Notes: generated by a model not told the origin, from the letters alone. A DNA stretch of 64,000 nt from Schaalia canis (GCF_003858455.1 NZ_RQZF01000007.1:1-64000), one strand, 5' to 3'; counted from the first letter of the stretch, positions 1 through 10,031 are shown. Numbers and translations: made by a program.

Positions 1-2
1 GG

Positions 3-623
3 TATCCCATTGATTGGGGCCAAGTCGGTAAAGACACCCTCTTTGGTTTAGGTGGTGGCGCTTTCGGTTACGGTGTTGGGAAAGGCCTCCAATGGGCAGC
101 GAAGACCCCCATCGGGCAAAAAGTATTGTGGAAAGTCGGTGGACAGTTGCGCCAGATTCCGGGGATCAAGCAGCTTTCCGACAAGGGCATGGGCTTTGGC
201 CGTTACACCAACACTGCCAGCGAGGCGCGTACTCGACACATTCTGTTTGGCGATAGCCCAAGAAGTGGAGGGCATCACTGGCCTGCACAGCCCCCCGTAG
301 AAGTAGGTATGCAAGGAAAGACGCCTTTTCCTCTTAGGTGGAGCGATGACAAGATTATGCATGAGATCAGCGAAATTGCGAACGATCCGACTCTGAACTG
401 GGTGCAACAAGGTGGTAAACCCGGGGCGACACACTACAAGAGCATGAAACCGATGAGGTATGCAGTCGATGTCGAACGCCATGGTTTGCATTTCCGTGTT
501 GTCACTGAACCGCTTGGTGAAGGAGTAATTACGGGCTATCTCACTCAGCGTCCACCCCTGGGGCCCGGTGCGCTTGCTGTGCGCAATGAGTTTGCTTTGG
601 CAACTACTCATATTGACGACTAA
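3..623 (+). CDS. C-terminal part of polymorphic toxin with EndoU nuclease domain (5' end outside window)
   Basis: The frame is open from the first bases of the window, so this is the 3' end of a larger gene. The visible part starts with a Gly-rich pretoxin-like stretch (GLGGGAFGYGVGKG) and then shows the bacterial EndoU pattern: RHILFGD at 234-254, GGHHWP around 267-284, then a GKTPFPLRWSDDKIM block and a C-terminal VERHGLHFRVV...GVITGYL segment. The two His-containing motifs and the late Thr/Tyr region are the expected catalytic parts of EndoU RNases. Such tips sit at the C-terminus of secreted polymorphic toxins and cleave RNA in competitor cells. The trafficking domain is not visible. A candidate immunity gene follows 26 nt downstream. 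EndoU assignment is by motif memory, not by search. Confidence 0.72.
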   Translation, partial: YPIDWGQVGKDTLFGLGGGAFGYGVGKGLQWAAKTPIGQKVLWKVGGQLRQIPGIKQLSDKGMGFGRYTNTASEARTRHILFGDSPRSGGHHWPAQPPVEVGMQGKTPFPLRWSDDKIMHEISEIANDPTLNWVQQGGKPGATHYKSMKPMRYAVDVERHGLHFRVVTEPLGEGVITGYLTQRPPLGPGALAVRNEFALATTHIDD

Positions 624-649
624 TCAAATCGGAAACAGGGGGGGGAAGC

Positions 650-1159
650 ATGTTTGGCCATTTGAAAGGCTGGTGGCGGAGTTGTTTTGGTGCTGCTGAT
701 ACCGATCATTTCACCTACGGCATGATCGACATGGCTCGTCGGTATAGTGATCGGTTCTATGGTGGTCAACAGGTTGTGGAATTCATGGAAGTGGATTACC
801 GGGCCGGTGAGGATTATCTTGCGTTCGAGTTATTGCTTAATAGCTTTGGGGATGCTGATGTGCTTCCCTCGCGTGAAGATCAGGAGTTGATCGCCAAGAT
901 CGGCCGCTACTATGAGATGCCTGAGTGGGAGTGGAATCTATGGGATTATGAGAACACGCCCCTGCTGGACGGGATTGAGTTGATGGCTCAAGACGATGAA
1001 GTTGATCCTGATGTTGTCATGCGTTTGCGTGAGTTCGCGCAGGGAGTTGATGCGAGCGCGACCTTGGGGCGGGGGTTGAGTGAGTTGGGGAATGAGTGTT
1101 TCACTGCTTTCCGCAGATACCAGAAGCGGAAGCGAGTCCAGCCACCTTCTGGTGAGTAG
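650..1159 (+). CDS. probable immunity protein for the EndoU toxin
   Basis: A 169-aa, acidic, cytosolic-looking protein with no signal peptide and many Asp/Glu and aromatic residues (for example EMPEWEWNLWDYEN). It begins 26 nt after the toxin stop behind a purine-rich stretch (GGGGGGGAAGC). The position directly after a toxin tip is the standard place for a cognate immunity gene, and an acidic composition fits binding to a basic nuclease. I do not recognise a named Imm family. Function is inferred from context only. Confidence 0.6.
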   Translation: MFGHLKGWWRSCFGAADTDHFTYGMIDMARRYSDRFYGGQQVVEFMEVDYRAGEDYLAFELLLNSFGDADVLPSREDQELIAKIGRYYEMPEWEWNLWDYENTPLLDGIELMAQDDEVDPDVVMRLREFAQGVDASATLGRGLSELGNECFTAFRRYQKRKRVQPPSGE

Positions 1160-1289
1160 GACAGAGATCTTTTCGCTGCGGCTTGATGCGCGTTGACAGT
1201 CGTGACAACAAAGACGAGGTTTCAGGCGACTTTTACTTTACGGGCTTATGTCGAATTGGAGTGAAAACAAGTGAACAAAGGACTTTGCA

Positions 1290-1721
1290 ATGCCTGTTGA
1301 TGTTCGTCAGAGTCTAGAGTGGGCTTTACCTGTGTTGGTGGAGGAGTTTGTGCTCGTCTCTGACACGATTCCCAATATGAGGGCCGGGGAGGTAACCCTG
1401 GCGATCTGGGGTCATTTTGTTGGGCAGTGTGCCGGTGAATGTATATGGGATGATCTGGACCCAGCGGTTCTAACTGACCGTTTGCACCGCTTTGTGGGGC
1501 AGCATTTGGTCGCAGTCGAGGGTGGTCGGGGTTGGCTTCATCTTGCTTTTACCGATGGGTGGATACGCGTTGTTGCGGACAGGGGGGATTGGGAAGGCTG
1601 GGTTGTGTCGCTTCCAGGTGTTTCGTGGGTTGGCGGCTGGGATAGCGATGCTTTAGGTTCCAGCCGTGTGGTGGGAAGAAAAGAATCGCCGAAAGCTTCG
1701 CTGAGGAAGCCTTCAGCGTAA
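1290..1721 (+). CDS. hypothetical protein, possible second immunity gene
   Basis: A 143-aa protein starting at ATG with AAAGGA about 9 nt upstream. The core has a pattern of short beta-like stretches (GWLHLAFTDGWIRVVADRGDWEGWVVSLPG) seen in small immunity-type and DUF6188-like proteins. The last about 20 residues are basic and low complexity, which may be read-through past an old stop or frameshift. Immunity genes often accumulate downstream of polymorphic toxins, so an orphan immunity gene is plausible. No function is claimed. Confidence 0.5.
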   Translation: MPVDVRQSLEWALPVLVEEFVLVSDTIPNMRAGEVTLAIWGHFVGQCAGECIWDDLDPAVLTDRLHRFVGQHLVAVEGGRGWLHLAFTDGWIRVVADRGDWEGWVVSLPGVSWVGGWDSDALGSSRVVGRKESPKASLRKPSA

Positions 1722-2096
1722 TTACCGTGTTGGTTCGGGTAACTGCGACAGCTGAGATGCCTCTTCTTTCGGATAATATGGCTCAGACGTTTACTGGTGG
1801 ACGTTGTAGTGCTTTCGTGGTTCCAGAGGAGATGTTTTTCTCGTGTTGGAAACTCCAACTACCTCGATCGGGCGGCGGTTTAGTGTGATCCTCCAGTTGG
1901 GATTATGCAAACGTGAATCGCTAAAGCGACTCATCCTGTCTGGCGGCTCTTCACAGATGGGAGTGTGGAACGGTTGTTGGCTTCTCTGAGTAGTGTTGGT
2001 GGGTCGAGATCTCTGGACAGGTCCGGTGGTTGATCTTGCGTGCCAGGATCACCTTTTCCTACCCGACGCTGGGGCGACGCTAAAAGGAGGAACACG
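1722..2096. other. intergenic stretch without a recognisable gene
   Basis: About 375 bases between the possible second immunity gene and the next supported gene. Only short unsupported frames are present. It may be a decayed immunity-cassette remnant, but nothing in it can be assigned. Confidence 0.4.
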
Positions 2097-2666
2097 ATGG
2101 AACTGGAGGCACCGTTCGCCTCGTCCTACAAGATTGAGCGGGTTGATCTTCCCCCGCGTGGCTGCGACGTGGAATGCGGTACCGAATACGGAGCCTTCCT
2201 CGACTCGCTACGGATCGAAACAGGGAAGATCTCGTATGTCCTCGGGGTGCACTCGCCAAAACCCGGCCTCAAGGTGCGCAGCGGCCTGTACGCAACGCCC
2301 CACCCTTGGCGTGCGTGCATCGTCGCCCGTGGGACTCCCTTTCTTGGTGACACGCGAGTACCGAGCTCCTTCCAGGAGGTGCATGAGGCTCACGGAAACG
2401 TCGTGTCCGTACTGCCTTTGACTCGCGCGAGCGTGCTACTGCTCGTCACGGAAGGAGAGATTATCGCGATTGACGAGGGCGGCGTGCGCTGGTGCTCCCC
2501 TCGCGTGGCCGTGGACAGTGTGCGCGTGGATGGACATGATGCCTCACGCGTGTGGGGAGTGGCAGATGCCGATTGGAACCCTACACCGTTCACCATTGAC
2601 TTGGCTGCCGGTACCTGTGAGGGAGGAAGCGGGATGTTAGGTGATTCCGCTAGGGAATCTTCATGA
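2097..2666 (+). CDS. hypothetical protein, 189 aa
   Basis: The start at 2097 is chosen because a perfect AAAGGAGG lies 6 nt upstream; upstream codons in the same frame are not needed. The protein is soluble-looking with no signal peptide or membrane segment, and contains two Cys near the N-terminus (CDVECG). Its hydrophobic/charged alternation (VLGVHSPKPGLKV, VLLLVTEGEIIAIDEGG) suggests a beta-rich fold. It follows the toxin/immunity region on the same strand and could belong to that cassette, but I do not recognise the family. Confidence 0.55.
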   Translation: MELEAPFASSYKIERVDLPPRGCDVECGTEYGAFLDSLRIETGKISYVLGVHSPKPGLKVRSGLYATPHPWRACIVARGTPFLGDTRVPSSFQEVHEAHGNVVSVLPLTRASVLLLVTEGEIIAIDEGGVRWCSPRVAVDSVRVDGHDASRVWGVADADWNPTPFTIDLAAGTCEGGSGMLGDSARESS

Positions 2667-2828
2667 ACAAAGCGTCTGCGGCGCGCTTGACGTGTATCGA
2701 TCTTGGGAGAAGGGAGTAGAACAACGCGCGCTCCACTGTCGTCTTCGCGTGCCCACCCGCGTGGGCTACTTCTCAACCGTCACAAACATATCGGGAGACT
2801 TGGTTGATGTGAACCTTCCTATGAGTAT

Positions 2829-2864
2829 GGCCCTCAACCTGGGATGATGCCCAGGTTGAGGGCC
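2829..2864. terminator. hairpin between convergent genes
   Basis: Perfect 15-bp inverted repeat (arms 2829-2843 and 2850-2864) with a 6-nt loop. It lies just beyond the stop of the minus-strand GH101 gene and downstream of the plus-strand gene. There is no clear T-run on either side, so termination is inferred from position and stem strength. Confidence 0.6.
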
Positions 2865-2879
2865 ACACGTTCATGTGCT

Positions 2880-5800
2880 CTAGCTGCGTTGACGTGTCCG
2901 CAAGGCAACTCCAGCAAGGAGAGCCAATGTCAGGCTCACGCCAAGGAGCCACATGGCTGTTGAACCTGTCCACGCCAAGGAGGCCTTGTCAGCAGGGCGG
3001 GTTCCAGGCTTCGACGTGTCCGTGTCTGTGCCCTTCGAACCATTCTGGCCCTTGGAGCCGTTCTGGTCCTTCGCGCCATCAGAGTCTGCCGGGCCCTGTG
3101 GCTGCGGTGCCGGCTCTTCGGGTTGTCCAGCGGACACCACCGTGATGGCAGTCTCTGCGCTCAACTTCGGATCATCCTGAATGAGTTTCACGGTGTGCGA
3201 ACCCGCCGGAACCGATGCGGGAATAGCGAAGGTGAAGGTCACCTCGCCAGAGGCGTTGGCTGGTGTTTTCCCAATGAGAATCGGATCGGAATGAAGCTCG
3301 GCACGCACCTCCTTACCCGGAGTGAAGCCCTTACCCATGATCGTCAGTGAGGCCCCTTGAGCAACCGTCATCTTGTCCACTGCCACACTGGGCGTTGGGG
3401 TGAGCGACGGAGGAGGCGTGGGTGTCGGGGTGTGAACCTTCAGCGACACCGTCGCACTCGTCCAAAAATCCGGCCCCTGTTGAATAGCGCCAAGCGTCCA
3501 TGTGCCCGCAGGCGTATCCGCAGGAACAACCACCGTAGCGCTTCCTTCGCCCGAGGCATTGGGCGTGATGGAGGCAAGTTCTACGGCGCTGACCGCGTCG
3601 CGTACAGAGATCGGCTGCGCCTGATCGCCACCGTTGAAGCCTGCGACAGACACGGTAACCTCGTCGCCGGGCTTGACCTCAGAGGGATTGGCACTCATGG
3701 AAGCTGTCGAGTCCGTGGACTCCACCGTGCACTGAACCTGAGCGTCTGCCCAGGAAGCCCAGTCGTTGCCAGCGTTATCCCCGCCGTTGTCGACAAGGAG
3801 CACCAGGCGTTCAACGCCGGTAATGTCCGCGTCAAGAGGCAGTGCGGGGCTGTCGTGACGCAGAACCTCGGTACGTGGGACAAGGATGTTCCCGTTGCCG
3901 TCCGTGACCGTGAAGCGAACAGAACCGCGCGAGGTTTGAGCGTCATCCACGCCAACAATCGCATGGAAGGCCGTGCACTTACCGCCCAGATCAAATTCGA
4001 TCCGCGCGTCGGCGTGGGTGCCTAAGCCCTTGGCGTATTCGGTGCCGTCAATGCTGATAGCTGGTCCGTCACCCTGGTTTGTCTCACCATTGGCCACGTC
4101 GCGCTCAACGGGTCCCCACCCATTACTGGGGGTGCCCACGAAGGGCAGGTCAGACAGATAATTCTTTCCGTTCACCATCGTTGTTTGCAGCACGCTCAGT
4201 TGGGCGTTTGCAGTGACCTGGCGGGCAGAGCCTCCCAGGGAATAGGTAGCTGTCGCGGTGACATTGAATGTGCCTGCAGCATCCTTTGGAGGTGTCACCA
4301 CCCACCTTTGGGTGCTCTGACCGAGCGCATCCATTGTGGAAGCAGCGCGTTCCAGAGGCACAACAATCCACCCATCGGGCGCTGCCAAAGAGTGGGTGAC
4401 AGCCTGTGCCTCAGCGGTTTCAGCCGAAGACAGTCGTGTCTGAACAATAGCGCCTTGACCTGCAACGAGTTGGCTTTCAGGTTCCACCGTCAGATCAGCA
4501 CAGGCGGGAGAAACCGCCGATGGGCCAAGGTCTTCAACCAGGATATTATCCACGGTCAGGTCAGCCTGGTGACCAGCGCCAATCTTTTCGATACCGAACC
4601 AGTAGGAGCCGCACGAACCAACAGAGAGTGTCGTGGAAAACTCCTTCGTTGTGCCGGTCACTGGGCGGACATCGGTGTTTGCTGTTGAGGGGAAGACGAA
4701 GTCTGACAGCCTTGTGGTGTGAAGCGTGGACTCGCGGACCGAATCGAAGGCGGCAACGAAACGGTAGGTATCAGGAAGGCCATTCTGATAGCGCATCGAC
4801 ACTCGATAGTCATGCCCTGCTGCGAAGGGCACGCTCGCGGGAGTCGTGCGCAGAATCAGGCCGGAGTTTTCCTCGTGAGCCTGCAAAGACCACTGTCCAT
4901 CAAGGACGTTGTCAACAAGCTTGAAGCCCTCTACCACAGCGCCAGTGGAGTCCTTACCCCACCAGCCGGCTTGAGAGTAGGGAGCGTGACGCTCAGCAAG
5001 CTGCGTGCGGGCGTCGCCCCCACGATTCGCAATGCCAGTGACGAACGGCCAGTAGCCGCTATCTGGATGCTCAAAGTCCTCGAAAGCCACAACGCGCGAG
5101 GCATCGGCACCTGCAGGCAGGGTCGGTTCGGTGAAGGACACGAGCCGCAGGTCGTCAACCCGCACCGGGCTATCGCCCTCACCTGCGGCAATCTTGAAGG
5201 TTGCCTGTCCGCCGGTGGTGGTGAAGGTGACGCGCACACGCTGGAAGTAGGTGTTGCGCTTCTCATCCGAGGCCGTCGCATTCGGAGCGAAACTGTTGGA
5301 GATCGTGGTGGTCGGCACACCATTGACAGTGGGCTGCAAGGTGGTGGCCGTGACGCCCTCGCCAGACACGCTCAGTGACACGGCACGCTGGGTTGCCGGA
5401 GCGATCTCCACCCAGGCCGAGGCGTTGTAGGTGCCCGCTGGGAGGTTACCTCCCGCAAGATCTTGCTCCAACGAGGCCGGGCCCGCTCCCAGCAGAGCCT
5501 GCAGATTCACTCGGTCACTCGTTTCGATGGAAACGTCGCCGGTGGTGCGGTAGGCATCAAGGGTGCCCGAGAAGAAGCCGGGGTCAACAATGTGTGAGCC
5601 CTGCCCCCACTGGGGTTCCTTCGCTGCGGGGACGCTCGTTGAGGGGTAGAGCACGTAGGCTGTGTTCGCCTCTGCCTCAATGGTGACCTGCCCGCCGGAA
5701 ACGGGAAGTTGGGTGACTTCCCTGCGGCCCTGGTCGGTGAGTTCAAAAAGGGTCACACTGGTTTGAGTCTTCCACGAGTCCGTCAGCGTCCACGTGGAAG

Positions 5801-8300
5801 ATCCTCCTTCGGGGTTCCAGTGGTAGAGGCGATCCTGGCCGCCATCCTTCCAGGGAAGGAGGTAGCGTCCGCCCTCGTAGACGGTGGCTCCATCGAAAGT
5901 GATGACACGGTTGGTGGGGATCGTGACGCCGTCGATGCGCGTCAAGGGCGAGGTCGCCACAGTGCCGTTTTTGAAGGTGATCGAGTTGGGCTCCCACTTC
6001 ATGATGTCGGACTGCTGGAGGAACTTCGTTGGAAGGTTACGTTCCCAGACGTTGCGGATAAATGGCGCGTAATTAACGTGTCCGGTCCAGCCTTCAAACT
6101 CCACTGAGTTCGCGTTGGACAAGATCGGGTGGGGGTTGAAAACGTCGCGGCGCGTGTTTTCCACAAAGCGGAAGATCTGGGAGTTGATGCCCTTATTCTC
6201 CTGGCCACCGTAATGCTCGTCATTCGCCCAGTGCGACCAGATGCTGATTTCAGGGAACTTATCGGCCCATTCAGTGCCGACAACCCAACCCTGCTTTTGA
6301 AGTTCTGCGCCCAGGCGTGCAGGCTCCCACCCGTTAGGGTAATAGACATCAATGTAGAGCCACTTGAGGTTTTCGGGGGCTTCATCGCGGAAGTCTTGGA
6401 AGCGCTTGAGCACAGCGCCGGTTCCCAGATCCTTGGGGCCGTCAATGTAGTAGGACTGGTTCATCCATCCCCACGCAGCTTGCGGCGGCATCCGCAGGAG
6501 TTCTTCTGAGAAGTTCTTGCTTTCTGAGTAGGACTCGGTGGCGTTGACGTGAACACCCATGACTGCGTTCCACTGGGCTGCTTCCTCAGCGAGGATCTTC
6601 AGGTCCTTGAGGCCGCCGGCGCGTTCGTTGTAGTGGTCGGCGTAGTCGGGGTGGGCGGAGTCGTGCCCTTCTGCCTGGTAGCCCTTGAGCATGACCTGCT
6701 GGCGCAGATTATCGGTTGCGAGGGCGATGCGCTTGGTATCGTCCAGGGTTCGCAGGAAGGGGTGGGTGGCTTGAGAGACGATATTGAAGGGGATTCGAGT
6801 AATCACCGTATTGGGAACGTCGTCGCTGCCGTTGATCGCTGGGCGTAGGGTGCGCAAGGCGATAGCGCCATCTTGCCAGTCGATAGTGCTGTCGTTGTTG
6901 GCGTCGAGGGTGGGTCGGACCGCGATGTAGGGGTTGGCGTCATAACCGATGGTGGTGGCGCTTGACCCGCGCCAGACGAAGTTTCCTGGCGTGATAGCGG
7001 TGGATTTGGCGTCTCCTGTTCCGGTCGTGACGCGCAGCCACTTGGCGTTGGAGCCCCTGTTGCTGCCCCGATAGGAGGTTGTATTGTCCTCGATGGCATT
7101 GGAGTCCATACCAAAGGACATGGCCGCACTTGAGGGGACGGTGAGGAAGGACGCATAGGTGCCAGAGGGCAGGGATGACACTGGTTCGATAGTGTCGCCG
7201 CTGCGGTTTCTGTTTACCGACAGCACTGTGGTGGCAACCGTGGCGTGCGCGTCCTTGGCATCCAGGGTGACGAGATTCAGGCCGGGAATGACGATCCGAT
7301 GAACACTGGCGTCGGGATCGTTCAGGTCGGTGAGTTCAAGCCGCCACGTCCCATCGTTTACGGTGGCAACCGCCGTGAAAGAGATGTTCGTGCCATCCAC
7401 TGCGATGTTCCACGAGGCCCGAGTGTTGGTCGCGTTGTCTGCTGGCGTGACGGTGACGGGGCGGGCGACCTCGTCAATGGTGATGGAGGTCAGGGCGTTG
7501 CCGGTGTTGCCGCGGGTTGTGTGTCCGCCAAGTTGCCAGTCAATAACCTGAGGGAAGTCCTTATGCATCCTCACACTGAGGGTGCCATCGGTGAGGGTGA
7601 GGATTTTTTCTTCAGGGATTGGGGGATCGGCAGGTGCTGGCGGGCCTGGGGGAGTGTCAGGGCCGGGGGCTGCTGGCCACTCGCCTGCAAAAGCGTTGAA
7701 CTCGGCGAGGGAGGCGACCTCTTCACTGGGAGAGACAGGATCGTCACCGAGCTGACCGCCCCAGGACGAGGTTTGGACGAAGCGGACACAACGAGCCTCA
7801 ACGCTGGGGTTGAGATCGATGGTGCGAATGGTGGCATAGTCAGCGACTTCGCCGGGGAAAGTGCCGGTCTTTTGCTGCGTGAAGGTGTTGTCGGCGCAGT
7901 TTTCGTCAGTTGAGGTCAACAGCTCCCATGCGTTCGCACGGCCTGAGCCGGAGGAGCTTTGGCGCGGGGTGAGCTGAACGCGGGCGAGCTTGATCGGCTC
8001 ATCTGCGAGTTTGATATCGAGGTGGTGGGGTGGGGTGTCTTTTTGGGGATGCCACTTGCTGTGCCAGTAGGTGGCGGGGTCACCATCAAGGATGAGTTCT
8101 TTTCGCCCGTTGGTGCCTTCTCCGACGAGTTCTTCGGACTTGGCGCGCAGGACGCTCATGGTGGATTGATCAATCGCCGTGAGCGAGGGCGGTGGCGGGG
8201 TGGGGTCAGCGTAGGCGGCCGGGATAAGGGATGCGGCAAGTAGTGAACTTGTCGCGCTTATGCCGACTGCTCTGAGGACACTTCTCTGTGTCGGGGGCAT
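2880..8300 (-). CDS. wall-anchored endo-alpha-N-acetylgalactosaminidase (GH101)
   Basis: An 1806-aa secreted enzyme expected to release the core-1 disaccharide Gal-GalNAc from Ser/Thr of mucin-type O-glycoproteins. Order: signal peptide (about 1-31, AYA-DP cut), an F5/8-type carbohydrate-binding region (about 50-210), a GH101 beta-sandwich and catalytic barrel (about 230-900), further carbohydrate-binding modules, an NPCBM-like domain (about 1400-1520, KGLGTHADARIEFDLGG), Ig-like repeats, a Pro/Ser/Asp-rich stalk and a sorting signal LAWTG followed by a membrane helix and RTRQRS. D651 in WLYIDVYYP and E677 in GTEWAD correspond to the nucleophile and acid/base of the Bifidobacterium enzyme EngBF. 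AGGAGA lies 6-7 nt before the ATG. The gene stands alone, ends at a strong hairpin, and pairs functionally with the fucosidase at 20.3 kb in host glycan degradation. Confidence 0.93.
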   Translation of the reverse strand: MPPTQRSVLRAVGISATSSLLAASLIPAAYADPTPPPPSLTAIDQSTMSVLRAKSEELVGEGTNGRKELILDGDPATYWHSKWHPQKDTPPHHLDIKLADEPIKLARVQLTPRQSSSGSGRANAWELLTSTDENCADNTFTQQKTGTFPGEVADYATIRTIDLNPSVEARCVRFVQTSSWGGQLGDDPVSPSEEVASLAEFNAFAGEWPAAPGPDTPPGPPAPADPPIPEEKILTLTDGTLSVRMHKDFPQVIDWQLGGHTTRGNTGNALTSITIDEVARPVTVTPADNATNTRASWNIAVDGTNISFTAVATVNDGTWRLELTDLNDPDASVHRIVIPGLNLVTLDAKDAHATVATTVLSVNRNRSGDTIEPVSSLPSGTYASFLTVPSSAAMSFGMDSNAIEDNTTSYRGSNRGSNAKWLRVTTGTGDAKSTAITPGNFVWRGSSATTIGYDANPYIAVRPTLDANNDSTIDWQDGAIALRTLRPAINGSDDVPNTVITRIPFNIVSQATHPFLRTLDDTKRIALATDNLRQQVMLKGYQAEGHDSAHPDYADHYNERAGGLKDLKILAEEAAQWNAVMGVHVNATESYSESKNFSEELLRMPPQAAWGWMNQSYYIDGPKDLGTGAVLKRFQDFRDEAPENLKWLYIDVYYPNGWEPARLGAELQKQGWVVGTEWADKFPEISIWSHWANDEHYGGQENKGINSQIFRFVENTRRDVFNPHPILSNANSVEFEGWTGHVNYAPFIRNVWERNLPTKFLQQSDIMKWEPNSITFKNGTVATSPLTRIDGVTIPTNRVITFDGATVYEGGRYLLPWKDGGQDRLYHWNPEGGSSTWTLTDSWKTQTSVTLFELTDQGRREVTQLPVSGGQVTIEAEANTAYVLYPSTSVPAAKEPQWGQGSHIVDPGFFSGTLDAYRTTGDVSIETSDRVNLQALLGAGPASLEQDLAGGNLPAGTYNASAWVEIAPATQRAVSLSVSGEGVTATTLQPTVNGVPTTTISNSFAPNATASDEKRNTYFQRVRVTFTTTGGQATFKIAAGEGDSPVRVDDLRLVSFTEPTLPAGADASRVVAFEDFEHPDSGYWPFVTGIANRGGDARTQLAERHAPYSQAGWWGKDSTGAVVEGFKLVDNVLDGQWSLQAHEENSGLILRTTPASVPFAAGHDYRVSMRYQNGLPDTYRFVAAFDSVRESTLHTTRLSDFVFPSTANTDVRPVTGTTKEFSTTLSVGSCGSYWFGIEKIGAGHQADLTVDNILVEDLGPSAVSPACADLTVEPESQLVAGQGAIVQTRLSSAETAEAQAVTHSLAAPDGWIVVPLERAASTMDALGQSTQRWVVTPPKDAAGTFNVTATATYSLGGSARQVTANAQLSVLQTTMVNGKNYLSDLPFVGTPSNGWGPVERDVANGETNQGDGPAISIDGTEYAKGLGTHADARIEFDLGGKCTAFHAIVGVDDAQTSRGSVRFTVTDGNGNILVPRTEVLRHDSPALPLDADITGVERLVLLVDNGGDNAGNDWASWADAQVQCTVESTDSTASMSANPSEVKPGDEVTVSVAGFNGGDQAQPISVRDAVSAVELASITPNASGEGSATVVVPADTPAGTWTLGAIQQGPDFWTSATVSLKVHTPTPTPPPSLTPTPSVAVDKMTVAQGASLTIMGKGFTPGKEVRAELHSDPILIGKTPANASGEVTFTFAIPASVPAGSHTVKLIQDDPKLSAETAITVVSAGQPEEPAPQPQGPADSDGAKDQNGSKGQNGSKGTDTDTSKPGTRPADKASLAWTGSTAMWLLGVSLTLALLAGVALRTRQRS

Positions 8301-8541
8301 CTTTGTCTCCTGGTTCTAAAATTCTGGCGAGTGGTCAACTTTGATGCTCAGTCGCCTACGTGCTGGAAGTCAGGTCTTTTCAGCACTTATGAGACTAGAG
8401 GAAAAGCCAGGATAAATGCAAGAAGTTGCTCAAATAGAGGCACTATCAATCAGCAATAATCAGTAATTCCAGATTGTGTGATGTGTTGAAAAATATAGGC
8501 CCGGTCAGTATTGGTGACGGGTATGTCGGATGTCCCAACAA

Positions 8542-8592
8542 AAGCCCCCAGGCAGTCCGCTCCGTCAAAACGGTGCATGTGCCTGGGGGCTT
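8542..8592. terminator. hairpin downstream of the uracil permease gene
   Basis: Perfect 13-bp inverted repeat (arms 8542-8554 and 8580-8592) around a 25-nt loop that holds a small inner CCGT/ACGG stem. It lies about 80 nt after the permease stop on the minus strand. It could end permease transcription or insulate the divergent upstream region of the GH101 gene. The rest of the 8301-8672 gap shows no gene. Confidence 0.55.
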
Positions 8593-8672
8593 GATGAAGT
8601 TATACAGCCATGTGCGTGACCTTCACGATCAGCTTGACTGCGGCGCGAACGCTGCCCGCTTAGTGGGTGAAC

Positions 8673-10031
8673 TCAGCGAGCAGCCTTATGGCGCGATGCG
8701 TAAGGCTCGCTTTCAAGCTCAGTTCCTGAAGGTGCCGAGGCAGGCGTTGCTGCTTCAAGGGTGGTGCCGCGTGCCTTCGAAATCCACCGCATGGTGTGGT
8801 AGATGATCAGGGCGGCTGCGGTGCCAAGGGCGATACCTTCAAAGGTTAGGCCACCGGGGACCCAGGTGAAGTTCGCAATGGCGACGATCAAGGAAATCGC
8901 AGCGGTATTGAGGTTGACCGGATCAGAGAAATCGACACGGTTTTGCACCCAGATGCGCACGCCCAGCATGCCAATCATGCCGTAGAGAACAGTGCCGGCG
9001 CCGCCCAGAACGCCCGCGGGAATAGTGGCGATCAGGGCGCCAAACTTCGGCATGAGGGACAGTGCGAAGGCAAAGCCGGCGGCCACAACGTATGCGGCAG
9101 TTGAGTAGACGCGGGTCGCCGCCATGACGCCAATATTCTCAGCGTAGGTGGTGGTGCCTGAGCCGCCACCGCCACCGGCAAGAGCGGTGGCCAGGCCGTC
9201 GGCCAGCAGGGCACGGCCGGTCACATCGTCAAGGTTTTCGCCGGTCATTGCGGCAACAGACTTGACGTGGCCAACGTTTTCCGCAACGAGCACGAACACC
9301 ACAGGGATGAACAAGCCTAGCGTCGACACATCGAAGGCTGGGGCGTGGAACTCAGGCAGGCCCACCCAAGCAGCATTCTTCACGGGGGTGAAGTCAACCT
9401 CTTGCTGAAGGACGGCAGCAACATACCCAATGAGGACACCGAAAAGGATTGACAGGCGGCCGATAATGCCCTTGAAAAGAACAGTGATCAGGCAGATCGA
9501 AGCAATGGTGATAACGGCAGTCAGCGGGCCGCCCTTGACATTGTTCCAGGCGGCAGGCGCCAGGTTGAGGCCGATGAGAGCCACAATAGCGCCGGTAACA
9601 ACCGGGGGCATCAAAACATCAATCCAGCGAACACCGGCGAAGTGGATGACCAAGCCCACCAGCGCGAGCGTCAGGCCGGTGGCAATGATGCCGCCCTGCG
9701 CATAGGACATGCCAAGGGAAGCGCTCACGGCGGTGATCGGAGCAATGAGAGCAAAAGATGAGCCGAGGTAGGACGGCAGTCGGCCACCGGTGATGAGGAA
9801 GAACAAGAAGGTGCCGATGGCTGAGAAGAACAGCGTGGTTGAGGGAGGGAATCCCGTCAGGAGGGGCACCAGGAAGGTGGCGCCGAACATGGCGATAACG
9901 TGTTGGGCGCCAATGCCGACAGTGCGCGGCCACGAGAGGCGTTCGTTGGGGGCAACGACTTCGCCGGGGGCGATGCTGGTGCCGTCACCGTGAAGCTGCC
10001 AGTTAAGGAAAGCTGCAGATTTGCCGCTCAT
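8673..10031 (-). CDS. uraA: uracil permease, NCS2 (UraA) family
   Basis: A 452-aa polytopic inner-membrane nucleobase:cation symporter that imports uracil by proton symport. The start at 10031 (MSGKSAAF) is chosen because the family begins near here and a GGAG lies about 10 nt upstream; the reading frame also runs 34 codons further up without family character. About 12-14 hydrophobic helices are visible. Family signatures are AENVGHVKSVAAMTGE and SGTTTYAENIGVMAATRVYS, whose Glu residues correspond to the substrate- and proton-binding glutamates of UraA. The C-terminal tail is short and polar. It is monocistronic and ends at a hairpin. Confidence 0.9.
   Translation of the reverse strand: MSGKSAAFLNWQLHGDGTSIAPGEVVAPNERLSWPRTVGIGAQHVIAMFGATFLVPLLTGFPPSTTLFFSAIGTFLFFLITGGRLPSYLGSSFALIAPITAVSASLGMSYAQGGIIATGLTLALVGLVIHFAGVRWIDVLMPPVVTGAIVALIGLNLAPAAWNNVKGGPLTAVITIASICLITVLFKGIIGRLSILFGVLIGYVAAVLQQEVDFTPVKNAAWVGLPEFHAPAFDVSTLGLFIPVVFVLVAENVGHVKSVAAMTGENLDDVTGRALLADGLATALAGGGGGSGTTTYAENIGVMAATRVYSTAAYVVAAGFAFALSLMPKFGALIATIPAGVLGGAGTVLYGMIGMLGVRIWVQNRVDFSDPVNLNTAAISLIVAIANFTWVPGGLTFEGIALGTAAALIIYHTMRWISKARGTTLEAATPASAPSGTELESEPYASRHKAAR

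Noticed and set aside
2641-2847. 68-codon frame after the unknown gene at 2.1-2.7 kb
   Set aside because: No RBS, overlaps the previous gene and runs into the terminator hairpin.
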